This document shows, piece by piece, positions 55,101 through 63,237 of a DNA stretch of 64,000 nucleotides (its first letter is position 1; every line of letters begins with the position of its first letter). The translations under genes were made by a program, and so were the position numbers. A model generated the notes under the pieces. The model was not told the origin of the DNA. It was given only the letters and a program-made list of their open reading frames with translations, and searched no databases. This DNA comes from Ornithodoros turicata (Eukaryota; Arthropoda; Arachnida; Ixodida; Argasidae). The DNA lies in NCBI RefSeq assembly GCF_037126465.1, contig NC_088206.1:50572841-50636840 (forward strand), in the 5' to 3' direction.

Positions 55101-57673
55101 TGCCAGAGCGACACGTCGCCGTCTGAGGAACTGTGTCACAACTGTGATTCACAACACCGCCATTTTGGCTGTTTTGACTACGGGAACCTCACGTTTTGCG
55201 CTATAACTTTGCGTTACGGTGCTCAATCACTTCCGTTATTTACCATGATGGAATGTCCTATGAGTTTTATACGTAGGCAACACATCGTACCACCTGCATT
55301 GAGTAATTGGCGAGCACGGCATGCCGGCGCGGGTAGACTTTTATAGGGTAACACCCTGTATATTGTAGCTCAGTAATATCAATGTTGAAACTAAATGTCT
55401 TACCTGGGCGTTGAAATTGAAGCCCTTTTGCCCAGTACACCAGTATTCATCGTCTGTTTTGTCACCCCTGCAAATATGGCGTAACAAATGTTTGAATTGT
55501 AAAGTAATTTGTAAAAGCTGTATGTATGCAAAAACGGGCAGCAACTCTGTTTGGGAAGGCGACAAAGGAGACGGAATACGATGTGCTGCCCGTTTCATCG
55601 AATGAGGCTGGCAGTAGCCAAGAACTGCGCTCGTGTATGTACTGAACTGAGGTGACACTTACTTATTTGAAAGGGGAGCTATATGTTCTACAGAGTCCGC
55701 AAGCGTCGCCTGTCTACTAGAAGCGTCTGAAGGAAAATTGGCTTGTTGTCTAACTTGTGATGTTAATTTGGCAGCTTCAACCTGAAATATAAGGCTACTT
55801 ACTGCAAAACTGTTAGGCGTCATGCGATGTTTTCATTACCAGCGCTAGGTCCTGGGTCCAGGAAGCAGACGCACTTGATCGTATGTTCCTGTTTGCCATT
55901 TAAACACTTTCGAGCACCAGAAATCAGCTGCTGCTGGATATGTCCCCACAACGTTTACCGTTTCCTTTCAAGTTTCCATCGTATACATTTGGTTTTTACG
56001 AAATCTGAAAACGTTACTCGGGTTTTCGTCCACTGTACGCCGCCTTGTCTTGTAACACCGCCGTTCTTGTGTTCCGCCTGTACACCGGAAACAGTAGGAC
56101 AGTAGCGTCACCGGAAGTGGACTTGCCTTTGAAAAGAAGATAAAAGCGCATAAAAGAAAGAAGTCGAACGCTGCGAACCTCCCCGAACCTGTTGAAAAGT
56201 TCGAAGGTTCGATTTTGAACTTCGCGGCGGTTCAGAAAAGGTCGCGACATCTCTATATTTACGCGAATATTCACACCTCTGCAAGACATTTGAAGTAACT
56301 TGCAGCTTTCGTCTCTGGCATTATTCCTTTTCAGTTTTCACAGCCAAACATCCCTTCTTTCATTGGAAGCAACCGTATTGAATGTTACTGCACAAATGTG
56401 TGGTGAAAGGGCTCGCCGTTGTCGGCCCCGCAGAGGTGGGCAATGTCACCACTACCGCCCTGGGGAATGTACGTCCTGGGCCGACTTCTAATGGAACTGG
56501 AATTCCTTGTTGCAGCACATTGGCCCAGCGAGAAACAAGACTGACCTCAAATGAGGCTGTTATTCAGTGTGATTCGAATTTGACCCCATTAACTTTTACA
56601 CAGGGTTTTACACATCTGTTGGGAATTGGGACTCCAGTGGATTTTACGATGGTGAAGAAGGAAAAAGAAGGCGCACACCTTGCTATTGGGCAGAAGACAT
56701 GCTATAGCCAGGGAAGCAGGTTTTCTGACCCACAAGTGAGCATAAGCTCTCCAGCTCCACAGACGAGTGAAACACACCAAATAAATCAGGGGCATGCCAA
56801 AGTGCCACAAAACCCTGTATTTTGTGGCATGCATCTCACAAACGCAAGCTACATACACAAGTTAGCAATTTTTGGAAATCTCCAATAACCTGCCGTGTAT
56901 AGTACAACTTTCCATGAAGGGAGGAGAGGAGAAATAATGGTACAACGAAACATATTGCTGACCCACACACACAACATGTACCGTATGGGCTATGACATAT
57001 ATGTTACGTATAGCACAATGCAGGTATTTGCTTGGGCACTGGTAAGGCCTTTTGTGTTGTGTTTGCCGGAATGAATCAGCATGGAACTTCTGTCCCTTTG
57101 TTAAAAATGCAGCCCGAAATCCGGACAAAGAATGACTTAATCCAGTGCACTATTGAGCAAACCCAAATAACAAAAAAGGACAATGTCATGAAGTGGGCAT
57201 GCCACACACAAGTGCTCTCTGTGTGGCAATAACAAGGCTATCTATCATATCTACTTCCAGCACTTCTCAGCTTGTTGTCATGTTGAAGTCCTGTTCAGAT
57301 TGTTATACATTCCTGTATGCCAACTCGTGGCACACTAAGAGGTTTCTTTTTCTGGGGGTCTCTCCTGAAATCCATGTAATTCTTCTCTTCCATGTAAAGT
57401 GCCTGTAAAACTCCTCCCGAAATATTTTTCTGGCTACTTTACTGATCACAGCATTATTTCATTTGGAATGCCCTCTGATAGAGTCTCTCTCTCCGTGTCT
57501 GTTAATTCATAAAGTGCATACGAGAAAATGAAGACTGACAGATAGGAACACGGACGGACACTAAGGTTCACTCTCCTCTCTGGCAGGCTATCTTTAAAAC
57601 TACGAGCCAGTCTTATGGCGAATTCGGGTGGCCATTTCGTGGCAACTTTTTTTGTCAGATCCTGAGCAGTCAT
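40030..57673 (-). CDS. VIPAS39: VIPAS39 (SPE-39 / VPS16B), endolysosomal trafficking protein
   Basis: VIPAS39 pairs with the Sec1/Munc18 protein VPS33B in the CHEVI complex and acts in RAB11-linked endosomal and lysosomal sorting (established for the family). Fourteen minus-strand exons with agreeing phases give about 411 residues. Key family stretches are LQDGNVIVL with LLFLKRTL, LSYLRMVKDN, MAEDAAMFKYRL, LVTTLYYCCMYHY, LTEKQYMWTALTALAQ, KSWLGKSK, LQLVDDTDKRLALAKKNKC and VVIDTLVSLRDRQQL. These follow the order of the VPS16-like C-terminal domain. The acidic N-terminal segment is recognisable (GDKTDDEYW). The human protein is 493 residues, so the serine-rich linker is partly missing; two candidate exons may supply it. 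The start codon and last residues are uncertain. Confidence 0.93.
40378..40467 (-). CDS. VIPAS39: VIPAS39 exon (VFEKYLQLVDD)
   Basis: 30 codons, phase 0 to 0. The acceptor is CTACTTGCAG and the donor GTAAGT. Confidence 0.92.
40538..40624 (-). CDS. VIPAS39: VIPAS39 exon (SWLGKSK)
   Basis: 29 codons, phase 0 to 0, with donor GTATGA. It holds the conserved N/S-W-L-G motif after the strand-helix repeat. Confidence 0.9.
40694..41165. mobile_element. 472-bp hAT-type MITE with perfect 8-bp target duplication
   Basis: The ends CAGTGTTTCCCAAACTTT and AAAGTGTGG-type inverse ending GGGAAACACTG are flanked on both sides by GTCTATTA (40686-40693 and 41166-41173). It includes a three-copy minisatellite, GGAAGTTCTGGGTGTTT (about 40978-41035), and repeated CGGACCCCC. 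Confidence 0.93.
41612..41701 (-). CDS. VIPAS39: VIPAS39 exon (LTEKQYMWTALTALAQ)
   Basis: 30 codons, phase 0 to 0. The acceptor is TCTTTGCAG and the donor GTGACT. Confidence 0.92.
41702..42273. other. VIPAS39: VIPAS39 intron, plain AT-rich sequence
   Basis: I see no element or exon in this 572-bp intron. Confidence 0.6.
42274..42315 (-). CDS. VIPAS39: VIPAS39 small exon (GHVANPSGIKDLFG)
   Basis: 42 bases, 14 codons, phase 0 to 0. The acceptor is TTTCATCAG and the donor GTGAGT. Confidence 0.88.
42383..42517 (-). CDS. VIPAS39: VIPAS39 exon (LVTTLYYCCMYHY)
   Basis: 45 codons, phase 0 to 0. The acceptor is TGCCTTCAG and the donor GTAAGT. Carries the strongly conserved VTTLYY segment. Confidence 0.93.
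42595..42685 (-). CDS. VIPAS39: VIPAS39 exon (coiled-coil-like)
   Basis: One base completes the codon from the upstream exon, then 30 codons rich in Glu, Gln, Leu and Lys. The acceptor is CTGACAAG and the donor GTGTGA. Confidence 0.85.
43023..43096 (-). CDS. VIPAS39: VIPAS39 exon (MFKYRLISETSD)
   Basis: 24 codons plus two bases. The acceptor is AATTTCAG and the donor GTAAGT. Confidence 0.88.
43450..43660 (-). mobile_element. tRNA-derived SINE copy 1
   Basis: On the minus strand a tRNA-like head with TGGCTAGTGCACTTG (A-box position) and TGGTTCAATTCTG (B box) is near 43465-43530. Its flank shares GGACACGCACTCACTCACAT-type sequence with the copy at 43860-44110. Confidence 0.6.
43860..44110 (-). 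mobile_element. tRNA-derived SINE copy 2
   Basis: Minus strand: TTAGCGTAATTGGTTAACGC as A-box region and TAGTTCAATTCCCG as B box, followed by a non-tRNA body. It resembles a degenerate tRNA gene but cannot form a full cloverleaf as read. Confidence 0.65.
44512..44539 (-). CDS. VIPAS39: VIPAS39 28-base microexon (MLGMAEDAA)
   Basis: One base completes an Ala codon, then nine codons. The acceptor GATTGTAG and donor GTAAGTTT are clear. Flanking exons code for the residues that adjoin this segment in the family. Confidence 0.9.
44786..44905. repeat. Rearranged SINE fragment
   Basis: The first part (TGATGTTCTGAGGCTGGAAC) is the inverse of the SINE tail at 59205-59225. The second part (CTACAGCTGGCTAACCTTTT) is in direct orientation with 59116-59136. 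The two halves are therefore joined head to head. Confidence 0.7.
44984..45830. mobile_element. TIR element, AAGGCCCTCGGTTT ends
   Basis: AAGGCCCTCGGTTTCCCGC at the left end is inverted at the right end (AAACCGAGGGCCTT). The left part is rich in CGCGGAAT-type motifs, and a later insert of ATTCGAATCGAAT-type repeat lies at about 45078-45205. The target duplication is unclear. Confidence 0.75.
46371..47588 (-). mobile_element. mariner transposon (1218 bp), inactivated
   Basis: The ends CGAGGGGTGTTCAAGTCAAA and the inverse ending GAACACCCCTCG are flanked by TA (46369-46370, 47589-47590). The minus-strand transposase is split over three frames: an N-terminal part from the ATG at 47432, a middle part (about 47335-46964) with CDETW (catalytic Asp at 47021-47023), and a C-terminal part (46906-46454) with LLQDNARLH (Asp at 46739-46741) and PSDFH (Asp at 46634-46636). 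Thirty-four residues separate the last two Asp, the DD34D signature of mariner. All three catalytic Asp survive, but at least two frame changes (near 47330 and 46940) prevent one protein. Confidence 0.95.
47869..48005. repeat. Hairpin with ~50-bp GC-rich arms
   Basis: CTTCTGCCATGGCGCACCAA at 47869 is inverted at 47986-48005. The arms continue through TCTAACCAA..CGCCG. The loop is about 45 bp. Confidence 0.8.
48040..48666. mobile_element. TIR element, TTAAAGGCAACCTCC ends
   Basis: TTAAAGGCAACCTCCGTGGAGC-type sequence at the left is inverted at the right (GGTTGCCCTTTAA), and both ends also share a downstream GCGAAGTT motif. It is degenerate, and no certain target duplication was found. Confidence 0.55.
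48920..49056 (-). CDS. VIPAS39: VIPAS39 exon (LLFLKRTLKP...LSYLRMVKDN)
   Basis: 45 codons plus two bases. The acceptor is TATGTACAG and the donor GTAAGT. Confidence 0.93.
49158..49250 (-). CDS. VIPAS39: VIPAS39 exon (EALQLQDGNVIVL)
   Basis: 31 codons, phase 0 to 0. I chose the acceptor ATGTTCAG because it adds PYFIEQHRSKEDK, which fits the family. A downstream AACAG acceptor would remove six residues. Confidence 0.87.
49315..49383 (-). CDS. VIPAS39: VIPAS39 exon (SSSAITARITTPKE)
   Basis: 23 codons, phase 0 to 0. The acceptor is CTTTTGCAG and the donor GTAAGA. It lies between the acidic N-terminus and the conserved domain, and the residues themselves are poorly conserved. Confidence 0.75.
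49538..50390. mobile_element. 853-bp hAT-type element with perfect 8-bp target duplication
   Basis: The left end is CAGGGGGGGCAGTA and the right end TACTGCCCACCCCTG. CTGCTTGG flanks both sides (49530-49537 and 50391-50398). The ends are built from GTATTATAATAC-like units, as in the element at 34587-36217. No transposase is recognised. Confidence 0.93.
50635..50945. repeat. AGGTAATTA-type tandem repeat
   Basis: Many degenerate units of AAAGGTAATTA / AGAGGTAATTA in succession, cleanest at about 50690-50760 and drifting towards the right. Confidence 0.8.
50946..51135. repeat. ~36-bp CCGGAAGT minisatellite
   Basis: About five to six imperfect copies of a unit with TAGACCGGAAGTGGACAACC and CCGGAAGTCGGGT cores. 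Confidence 0.8.
51990..53055 (+). mobile_element. Truncated non-LTR (LINE) retrotransposon, 3' part
   Basis: A reverse transcriptase fragment with the SYADDTSVF motif (YADD at 52042-52053) runs to a stop at 52390. A second piece (about 52418-52657) carries LNYCHLVWG, typical of the thumb region of CR1/Jockey-like elements. The 3' end at about 53025-53055 is AATTGAATTG followed by a short A run. The 5' end, endonuclease and most of RT are missing, and the frame is interrupted. Confidence 0.85.
53363..53465 (-). CDS. VIPAS39: Candidate VIPAS39 linker exon (EDEMPKGPAQQQ)
   Basis: Entered in phase 0 after CTGTCCAAG, it encodes 34 residues rich in Ser, Pro and Gln, and ends with one base before GTAATA. 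Composition suits the serine-rich linker. The outgoing phase does not match the next known exon without another exon between. Confidence 0.35.
54073..54177 (-). CDS. VIPAS39: Candidate VIPAS39 linker exon (VEKKKEASLPYLPSPS)
   Basis: 35 codons, phase 0 to 0, so it can be inserted without changing the frame. The acceptor is ACTAGTCAG and the donor GTAGGC. Position and composition suit the linker, but no conserved residue proves it. Confidence 0.45.
54672..55358. mobile_element. TA-flanked palindromic MITE, CAGGGTGTTACCC ends
   Basis: CAGGGTGTTACCCTATAGAA at the left is inverted at the right (TATAGGGTAACACCCTG), with TA at 54670-54671 and 55359-55360. Arms extend well over 100 bp, including GTGCC(G)CCAATTACTCAATGC. 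Confidence 0.9.
55404..55467 (-). CDS. VIPAS39: VIPAS39 exon (GDKTDDEYW)
   Basis: One base plus 21 codons. The acceptor is ATTTGCAG and the donor GTAAGA. The acidic D/E-E-Y-W motif followed by F-x-F matches the N-terminal end of vertebrate VIPAS39. Confidence 0.85.
55663..55781 (-). CDS. VIPAS39: VIPAS39 N-terminal extension exon (VEAAKLTSQ)
   Basis: 39 codons plus two bases, joined in phase to the exon at 55404-55467. The acceptor is TATATTTCAG and the donor GTAAGT. The vertebrate protein starts near the next exon, so this is an N-terminal extension here or part of an alternative first region. Confidence 0.65.
57572..57673 (-). CDS. VIPAS39: Candidate first coding exon of VIPAS39
   Basis: ATG at 57673 (minus), 34 codons ending PERR, then GTGAAC as a possible donor in phase 0, which fits the exon at 55781. 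There is no conservation I can cite and the donor is only fair. Confidence 0.25.
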
Positions 57674-59034
57674 GTTCGCCTAGTCAAGGCGAAGCAATCT
57701 CGCATGTTTGTGTGGCACTTTCCGAGCACCAGAAATTTGCAGCTAGCACTTTTTTCTCCGGGTCTCGAAACGATCGAGCAGCGGGTTGCCCAACTATATC
57801 CGGCGGAGTCACATCCGCACTGCAACGGTGGCAAGTGCTCTCATTGACCCACATGTCGAAGTTCATGTGGTTTAGCAGACGATGGAACCCGAAGAAGGGC
57901 GACCGCCGTGCCCCTAGCGTGATCCAAGTGACTAAAACCGCTAGATTCCTGGCACTCACGTTCGGGTGGCAACGGTCACGTCATCCAGCTCGGGCACCTA
58001 CCTAGCAATAGACCTCTACCCAAGAAACGTCATCATGACGTTGGTAGTCAGACTGAAACCAAAACAAATCACAGGGTTCCACAAATGGGCACTTCTTCGC
58101 TGCCTCCTATCGAAAGAAAAGTAGGACCGAAGGTCGCGTCCCTTTCATCATAATCTCCTCAAGACCGTGGCTTTCAGGTGCGACCTTGTTCACCCCTAGC
58201 TTGGACAGTAGTTCAACTCTACCAAATGGGTGGCGCTGTCGAACACTATGACGTCATTTGTTTACAAACAGGGAGAAGTCTATTTCCGAGTGCTAATCTG
58301 TGTTGCCATGAAATTACCACCTAAATTCGTCATTAGTACCCTATAGATGCAAAGTCCTCAACTTTCTGACTTTGCAGCATCTGTGCTCAACCCATTCCCT
58401 CTCTGGGCTCTTGAAGCCACAGCAACATGAGTATGGCATCCAAGATACGAAAGATAACCACGTATCACACGCTTAATTTCAAATCATAATTTATATGGTT
58501 TCATTTATTTGTTTAGTAATTAGGGATGACATGAGAGATGACACAATTTGCCTCCCCGCCCAGCTATGGTTGTGTTGCAGCCAAGATATTGGACAAATGA
58601 ACGATGGGCAATGAAAAAGGTTAAGGCGAAGGCTAAAACATGAATACGACAGCGACATATAAGCACACTAGCAGGTATTACTTGCGAATAATATTTTAGA
58701 GGTTTGGCAGGCAATTTTTGCAAATATTAGTTTTAAAAAAAAATCATGTAGAACAGTTCTAAATAGCTGTTGGAGATATTGCATGCATGAAGCATCGACT
58801 TATCGACTGGATGAGATCGAGGGGGACAGTGAGGGCACCACACAACTGAATGAAAGTTGTTGCCAGTTAATTCATTATTTTTTTACTGTATTCTGCGCTA
58901 ATAAAAATAGTTTGTCTACAAAAAGTTATTGTTGCTTGCATTTTGGCAAATTTAGTATTAATACTCGTGACCAGGGAACAGTTAAATTAAAGTTAAACAT
59001 GCAAACGCCGTACTTTGTACACAATGCTGAGTTA

Positions 59035-59230
59035 GCGATTGTAAACTGTGCAAACGCTACAAATGCCCGACACTACAATAGCAGCAACTTTGCCAGAAGA
59101 TGCGGGTTCGATCCCTACAGCTGGCTAACCTTTTCAGTGACTTTCATCTTTCATCGTTGATTTCTTAGGCATTTGAGGCTTTGTTTGTATCTGTCCCTTC
59201 TATGTTGTTCCAGCCTCAGAACATCAGTTT
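59035..59230 (+). mobile_element. tRNA-derived SINE
   Basis: GGGTTCGATCCC at 59104-59115 is a near-perfect B box. The body has CTACAGCTGGCTAACC and TTTCAGTGACTTTCATC, and the tail ends CCAGCCTCAGAACATCAG. Parts of the same unit occur at 24385-24455 and 44786-44905. Confidence 0.75.
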
Positions 59231-59836
59231 ATCTCATTGCCATGTGGTTTCGGTTAATCATAAAGGTGTTGAAAAATTGCCTGTCAACGATATGTAGGCA
59301 CTTCGGCCTTCTGTGACTTTTTAATTTTGATTTTCAATAATGGACTGTCCTGTTTTACAAACCCTGCAAAACACTAAAAATCATTGTAATTTAGCGTAAC
59401 ATAGCTTCCTTACAGAAGGGGCGTCGGGGAAGCGGACAGTTCATTCACTCCTTCCCCGCTGTCGTCGAGAGGCCAGTTGGTGAGGCAAATATGTTCTCAG
59501 GGTGACACAAGTGAGCACATGAACGCACTAAGAAAGCTCAGCAATGTTCCTGTTGTTGTGCATGAGAATGGACAGCCACAAAACATTCAAAAACAACATT
59601 TGTCTTGACAGTAGGTAGCAATTTAACGTAGGCTGCATACAGGCTTGATTCCTTATGTATAAAGTTTGAGTGCATGGCAAACAGTGCATGCCAAATAAGT
59701 TATTGGAAACAGTTTGCAAATATGTCAACATAACAGGCTTGTGGACAATACTTCCTTGAATACAACAAGACTTTTTTAGTTCCAGATTTTTAGGTGCCTT
59801 CAATGTCCAAGAATTGTCAGCTCAATTTATGGTATA

Positions 59837-59842
59837 TTTATT
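59837..59842 (-). terminator. RCE1: Possible RCE1 polyadenylation signal
   Basis: TTTATT on the plus strand reads AATAAA on the minus strand, about 430 bp after the RCE1 stop codon. No closer canonical signal was noticed. Confidence 0.45.
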
Positions 59843-60274
59843 ACCTCATATACCATTTCACCACAACATTATGTACATATCTGTACTCGTACAGTACATG
59901 CAGTTAAAAAAAGATGAGGACTATACACAAGCGCATCTCACATCACGTAGCAGTAAGAACTGTTATCGTATAGCTTCATGGCTCTCACAACTGCGTTTTC
60001 AGCCTGACATGCACAATGACTCCAGGTAGGCAGGTAGAACAATCTCTGTACTACATGAAAACATAACATCAACAGTCTAGAGTGGTGATTTGACACAAGA
60101 CATTATGGCTTGCAGCCAATGAGCGTGCGACAGCAAATCTCTAGTGCGATGCATCTTGTCGAACCGAGTCATAAACCCTAAAATATGAGACCAGCAAAGG
60201 CATTCAGTGGCATTACAATACGGTGCTTTCTCTAGTCATAGATTGCGGTATTTACTCTACTTCTCGTTTGTATA

Positions 60275-60474
60275 TCACAAAGTGTAAATGTCATTCCCGT
60301 ACAACCATGGGCTTGTGAGGGGCTCTGCAAGTAATAACCACCCAACCAGACCAACAGCAAATGCCAGAAGGAGAAATGTTAGCGTTGGTTGCTTGTAGCT
60401 AAAAACTTCCCCAAAGTCTGGAAAGCCCATGTGGTTGCAGAAGGCATGGGCTATAAAAGGTGCGATGAAGTGAC
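60275..60474 (-). CDS. RCE1: RCE1 last exon with stop
   Basis: Two bases complete a Gly codon, then 65 codons and TGA. It contains the H..N catalytic pair of [10 protein letters not shown] and two hydrophobic helices. Confidence 0.95.
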
Positions 60475-62067
60475 CTGAAAAAGCCGATATGAAGTTGTAT
60501 GAGAATTGATTGTTCCAGATAATCAGGATGAATCTGGTGGTTCGTACGAGCCCCTCAAATTAAAAAATAATGCACCAGCCCAGATCATGTAGTAAGTCTT
60601 TTTTTTTCTGTCAGAGTGTTTAGTTAATACCTCCATTATTCTAGCCAATGTTCAATTCATACTCTGCATGGTGAGCGTAGTATCAGGAACGCACGAAAGA
60701 TGCTTGCGGAGGTTTTGAGGGACCATTCATTGTCCCTTTAATATGTATATACAGGGTGAATTTAGCAAAGGTTACACATTTTTATCACGTAGTAAAAATA
60801 CAAAATGACGTTTCTGGTGCTTCAAACTTTGCAGACCGATAGTCATTCACCCGAAGTTTTATCCATATTTTTTTCAAATGCTATCACTTTGTAGAAACAA
60901 AGTTAGAAGTAAAGCACATTCTCACCCCATGCATTTCTTATGGCCTATACCGCCCACAAATCGCCATTTTTTCCTCGATCTGCTTCACGTTCACATCACC
61001 ACCTATAGGTGGTGCTGCATCTAGCTGGCGCTGCATGGTGGCTCTGCATGGCGCTATAGGTGGCGCTGCATGGTGGCTCTAGTCCATCTGGTTCTTGGTT
61101 GTTCCATAGGTTTTGGTTTTGCTTTGCAGGCAGCGCCACCTATACTTGGTGATGTGATGCAGACAGAGGAAAAAATGGCTGTCGGTGGGCAGTATAGGCC
61201 ATAGGAAACGCATGGGGTGAGAGTTTGCTTTGCTTCTTACTTTTTTTCTACAAAGTGACAACATTTGAAAAAAAAAATGTGGATAAAACTTCCGGCAAAT
61301 GACTATCAGTCTGCAATGTTTGAAGCGCAGGAGACATTATCTTGTATTTTTATGACTCGATCGAAATGTGTAACCTTTGCTAAATTCACCCTGTAGTACC
61401 AAGTAGCAATGCAGAATGGAAGAAGACAGAGATAGGTGGTACGAACCAGTTCGTAGAAAAAGGTAGACAGAGTAGGCACCAAATATTGTTGTATAGGCAA
61501 ACTGGAAGACTGAAAACATAAAGCACATTTGAACAAATAATGATGGAATGCCTATGCAAAACCAAGTTAAGTTAAACGGCTTACGCGACTGCATGATTGC
61601 AAACTTCATGTTCGATGTTCTTGTCATTTTTTCAATGAGATGGTGAAAGTGAGCTGGAACGGAAGACAAGATGGTAAAGAGCACAAGTACCTTGTGCCTG
61701 GCCATACGCACTGACCTACTCCAAAGAAGAGCGGGCCAATGATAACGGCAGAGCGTTCACCGAGGCAAGGCACAAGTATCGGCAGCATACACGCACGGAA
61801 AGTGAACTCTTCAGAAAAAGGTGCCTATATGAAAGAAGACAAGTTACAGAGCACGTATAGAGCACTATTTTCCATTAGCTTACCACAACGTGATTGCGTA
61901 TCCAGATCAGGTTTTTCAGATTTGAGTACCAATATCTTGGTTCTGTAAAAGGAACAACAAAAGCTGATGTCTCGAATGGTCCATTTTGGCCGTCATGGCT
62001 ACTTGCCTAAGTAAAGACTCCAAACACCATCACAATAATGCACAGCCAGGGGACCAGCAAAAAGAAC
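60275..62067 (-). CDS. RCE1: RCE1, CaaX prenyl protease 2 (C-terminal 186 residues)
   Basis: RCE1 is an ER multi-span membrane glutamate-type protease of the ABI family that removes the last three residues from prenylated CaaX proteins such as Ras (established). Six exons, all in phase, give 186 residues and a stop. The catalytic elements are present in order: the EE pair with downstream R ([15 protein letters not shown]), H in FFGVAHFHH, and H..N in [12 protein letters not shown]. Hydrophobic segments fit membrane helices ([18 protein letters not shown]). The C-terminal SPWLYGN matches the family. Vertebrate RCE1 is about 330 residues, so roughly 140 N-terminal residues are missing. They were not found up to 64000 and may lie beyond the window. 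Confidence 0.95.
60752..61393. mobile_element. TA-flanked palindromic MITE in RCE1 intron, CAGGGTGAATTTAGC ends
   Basis: CAGGGTGAATTTAGCAAAGG at the left is inverted at the right, with TA on both sides (60750-60751, 61394-61395). The arms pair for about 230 bp each. Short GGTGGCGCTGCATGGTGGCT duplications lie in the centre (61007-61080). Confidence 0.92.
61447..61509 (-). CDS. RCE1: RCE1 exon ([17 protein letters not shown])
   Basis: 63 bases: two completing a codon, 20 codons, one leftover base. The acceptor is ATGTTTTCAG. The donor GTTCGT is unusual, but the phase and the family sequence FxYT-FGAY support it. Confidence 0.9.
61585..61653 (-). CDS. RCE1: RCE1 exon ([10 protein letters not shown])
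   Basis: Completes the Ala before the catalytic HFHH motif and ends with one base before GTAAGC. Confidence 0.93.
61716..61824 (-). CDS. RCE1: RCE1 exon ([15 protein letters not shown])
   Basis: 36 codons plus one base. The acceptor is CCTATATAG-type (CATATAG) and the donor GTCAGT. Carries the catalytic EExxxR motif and PLFFGV. Confidence 0.95.
61884..61942 (-). CDS. RCE1: RCE1 exon ([10 protein letters not shown])
   Basis: Two bases complete a Glu codon, then 19 codons. The acceptor is CTTTTACAG and the donor [15 protein letters not shown] precedes APFSEE, as in the family. Confidence 0.92.
62007..62067 (-). CDS. RCE1: RCE1 exon ([14 protein letters not shown]) with GC donor
   Basis: 20 codons plus one base after ACATTTTCAG. 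The 3' splice donor reads AG/GCAAGT, the consensus of GC-AG introns. The G left over completes GAA of the next exon. This is the most upstream RCE1 exon I can place. Confidence 0.87.
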
Positions 62068-62130
62068 CTGAAAATGTGCTAATACTTAATTCGGGCAACA
62101 AACAGGTATTGCGAAATGTTTTCAAAAATA

Positions 62131-62869
62131 CAGTGCAATGCCGTTAATTCGAATCTTTTATTCGAGCCTCCGGATAATTCGAACTGACGCTCGGGTCCCG
62201 ACAAAACCATGTGTATTTCAATGGGGGAAAATGCCCGATAATTAGAACACATGAACGTGCGCAACGGCATATTCGAACAAGACTGCCCGGCTGCGCTCGA
62301 CTACGCATCGGCTCGGAAGTGCAGACCGCATGCTGCTGGCATATCAGGGACACATTTACTTAACATTAAATAAAACTCTATTTTTCATAAAAGCGATGCT
62401 TCTGCCAGGGGAAAGAGCAACAAGGAATGAATCACAGTAATGGTGTGCGCAAACGTGATCGGCACAGAAAGATGCCACTTACTTGTTGTGAGCAAAGCTA
62501 GCCTTGCTGTTTTATGGGATCAAGACCTTGAATACAAAGCAAAGAAAAAGGTAGCAACTCAATATTTTCTTGAACTGCATTGGCGATATTCGCATTTGTG
62601 GGGTTCACGATTTGGTTGGGCACCTTGAACCGTTTTGATGCTTGTCTGTAAATAAATATTCTGGAAATAATCAACCTTTTACATTTCCGCCATCGCGTGA
62701 ACATAAACGTGCAGCAACACCTAGCGAGCCATTACGCGTCTCCGACACAGCTAGTATGCGCTGCCAACGCATCAAGCCCTCATTCAGAGCGGCTCCTTTT
62801 TGTTTGAACTCTGCTTTATTTGAACAAATCTTCGTTAGCTTTCGAGCTCGAATTAACGGGATTGCACTG
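62131..62869. mobile_element. pogo/Tigger-like MITE, CAGTGCAATGCCGTTAATTC ends
   Basis: The left end CAGTGCAATGCCGTTAATTC is inverted at the right as GAATTAACGGGATTGCACTG, with TA on both sides (62129-62130, 62870-62871). It is 739 bp with no transposase. Confidence 0.88.
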
Positions 62870-63162
62870 TATTACAGCGGGTCGTGTCACATCGTAACAT
62901 CGTCCAAACAGCTGTGCACTACAGCTGAAGCGACCTGTCCACTGTATCAAATCATGACAGAGAAAATGTATTATTACAAGTTGAGTCACTTTAACAAGCC
63001 CTGCTGGTGCTACATGCCACTGCGAGATTAGAAGAAAAAAAAAGAAAGATCGGATTGGCTGAAAACAATAAAAATTTTTTGAAGAACCAGAAGGGAATCT
63101 TTCTTTTTCTGAAGATGATTATTCAAATTCATTTTTAAGTAATGTAATCGTAGCATAAAGAA

Positions 63163-63237
63163 GACCGAGAAAAAACACACGACGACACATAGACAGATGC
63201 TAGCTTGTCTGTGTCGTCATGCGTGTTTTCTCGCTCT
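63163..63237. repeat. Hairpin with AAACACACGACGACACA arms
   Basis: GAGAAAAAACACACGACGAC and its inverse GTCGTCATGCGTGTTTTCTC surround a short loop with ACAGATGCTAGCTTGTCTGT. Confidence 0.75.

Larger units (their letters stand above)
55782..60274. other. Region between VIPAS39 and RCE1
   Basis: The VIPAS39 5' end should lie here. One candidate first exon is listed separately at 57572-57673. A GGCACTTTCCGAGCACCAGA-like block near 57716 recurs with changes near 55907 and inverted near 39773. A SINE is at 59035-59230. The RCE1 3' untranslated region should occupy about 59840-60274. Stretches 56280-57440 and 58020-58780 hold nothing I can identify. Confidence 0.55.

Noticed and set aside
57684..57959. 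Minus-strand frame with C-x2-C (TCHRC), thought of as a zinc finger
   Set aside because: No complete zinc-finger or THAP pattern, and part of it (AANFWCSES) belongs to a block repeated near 55910 and 39773.
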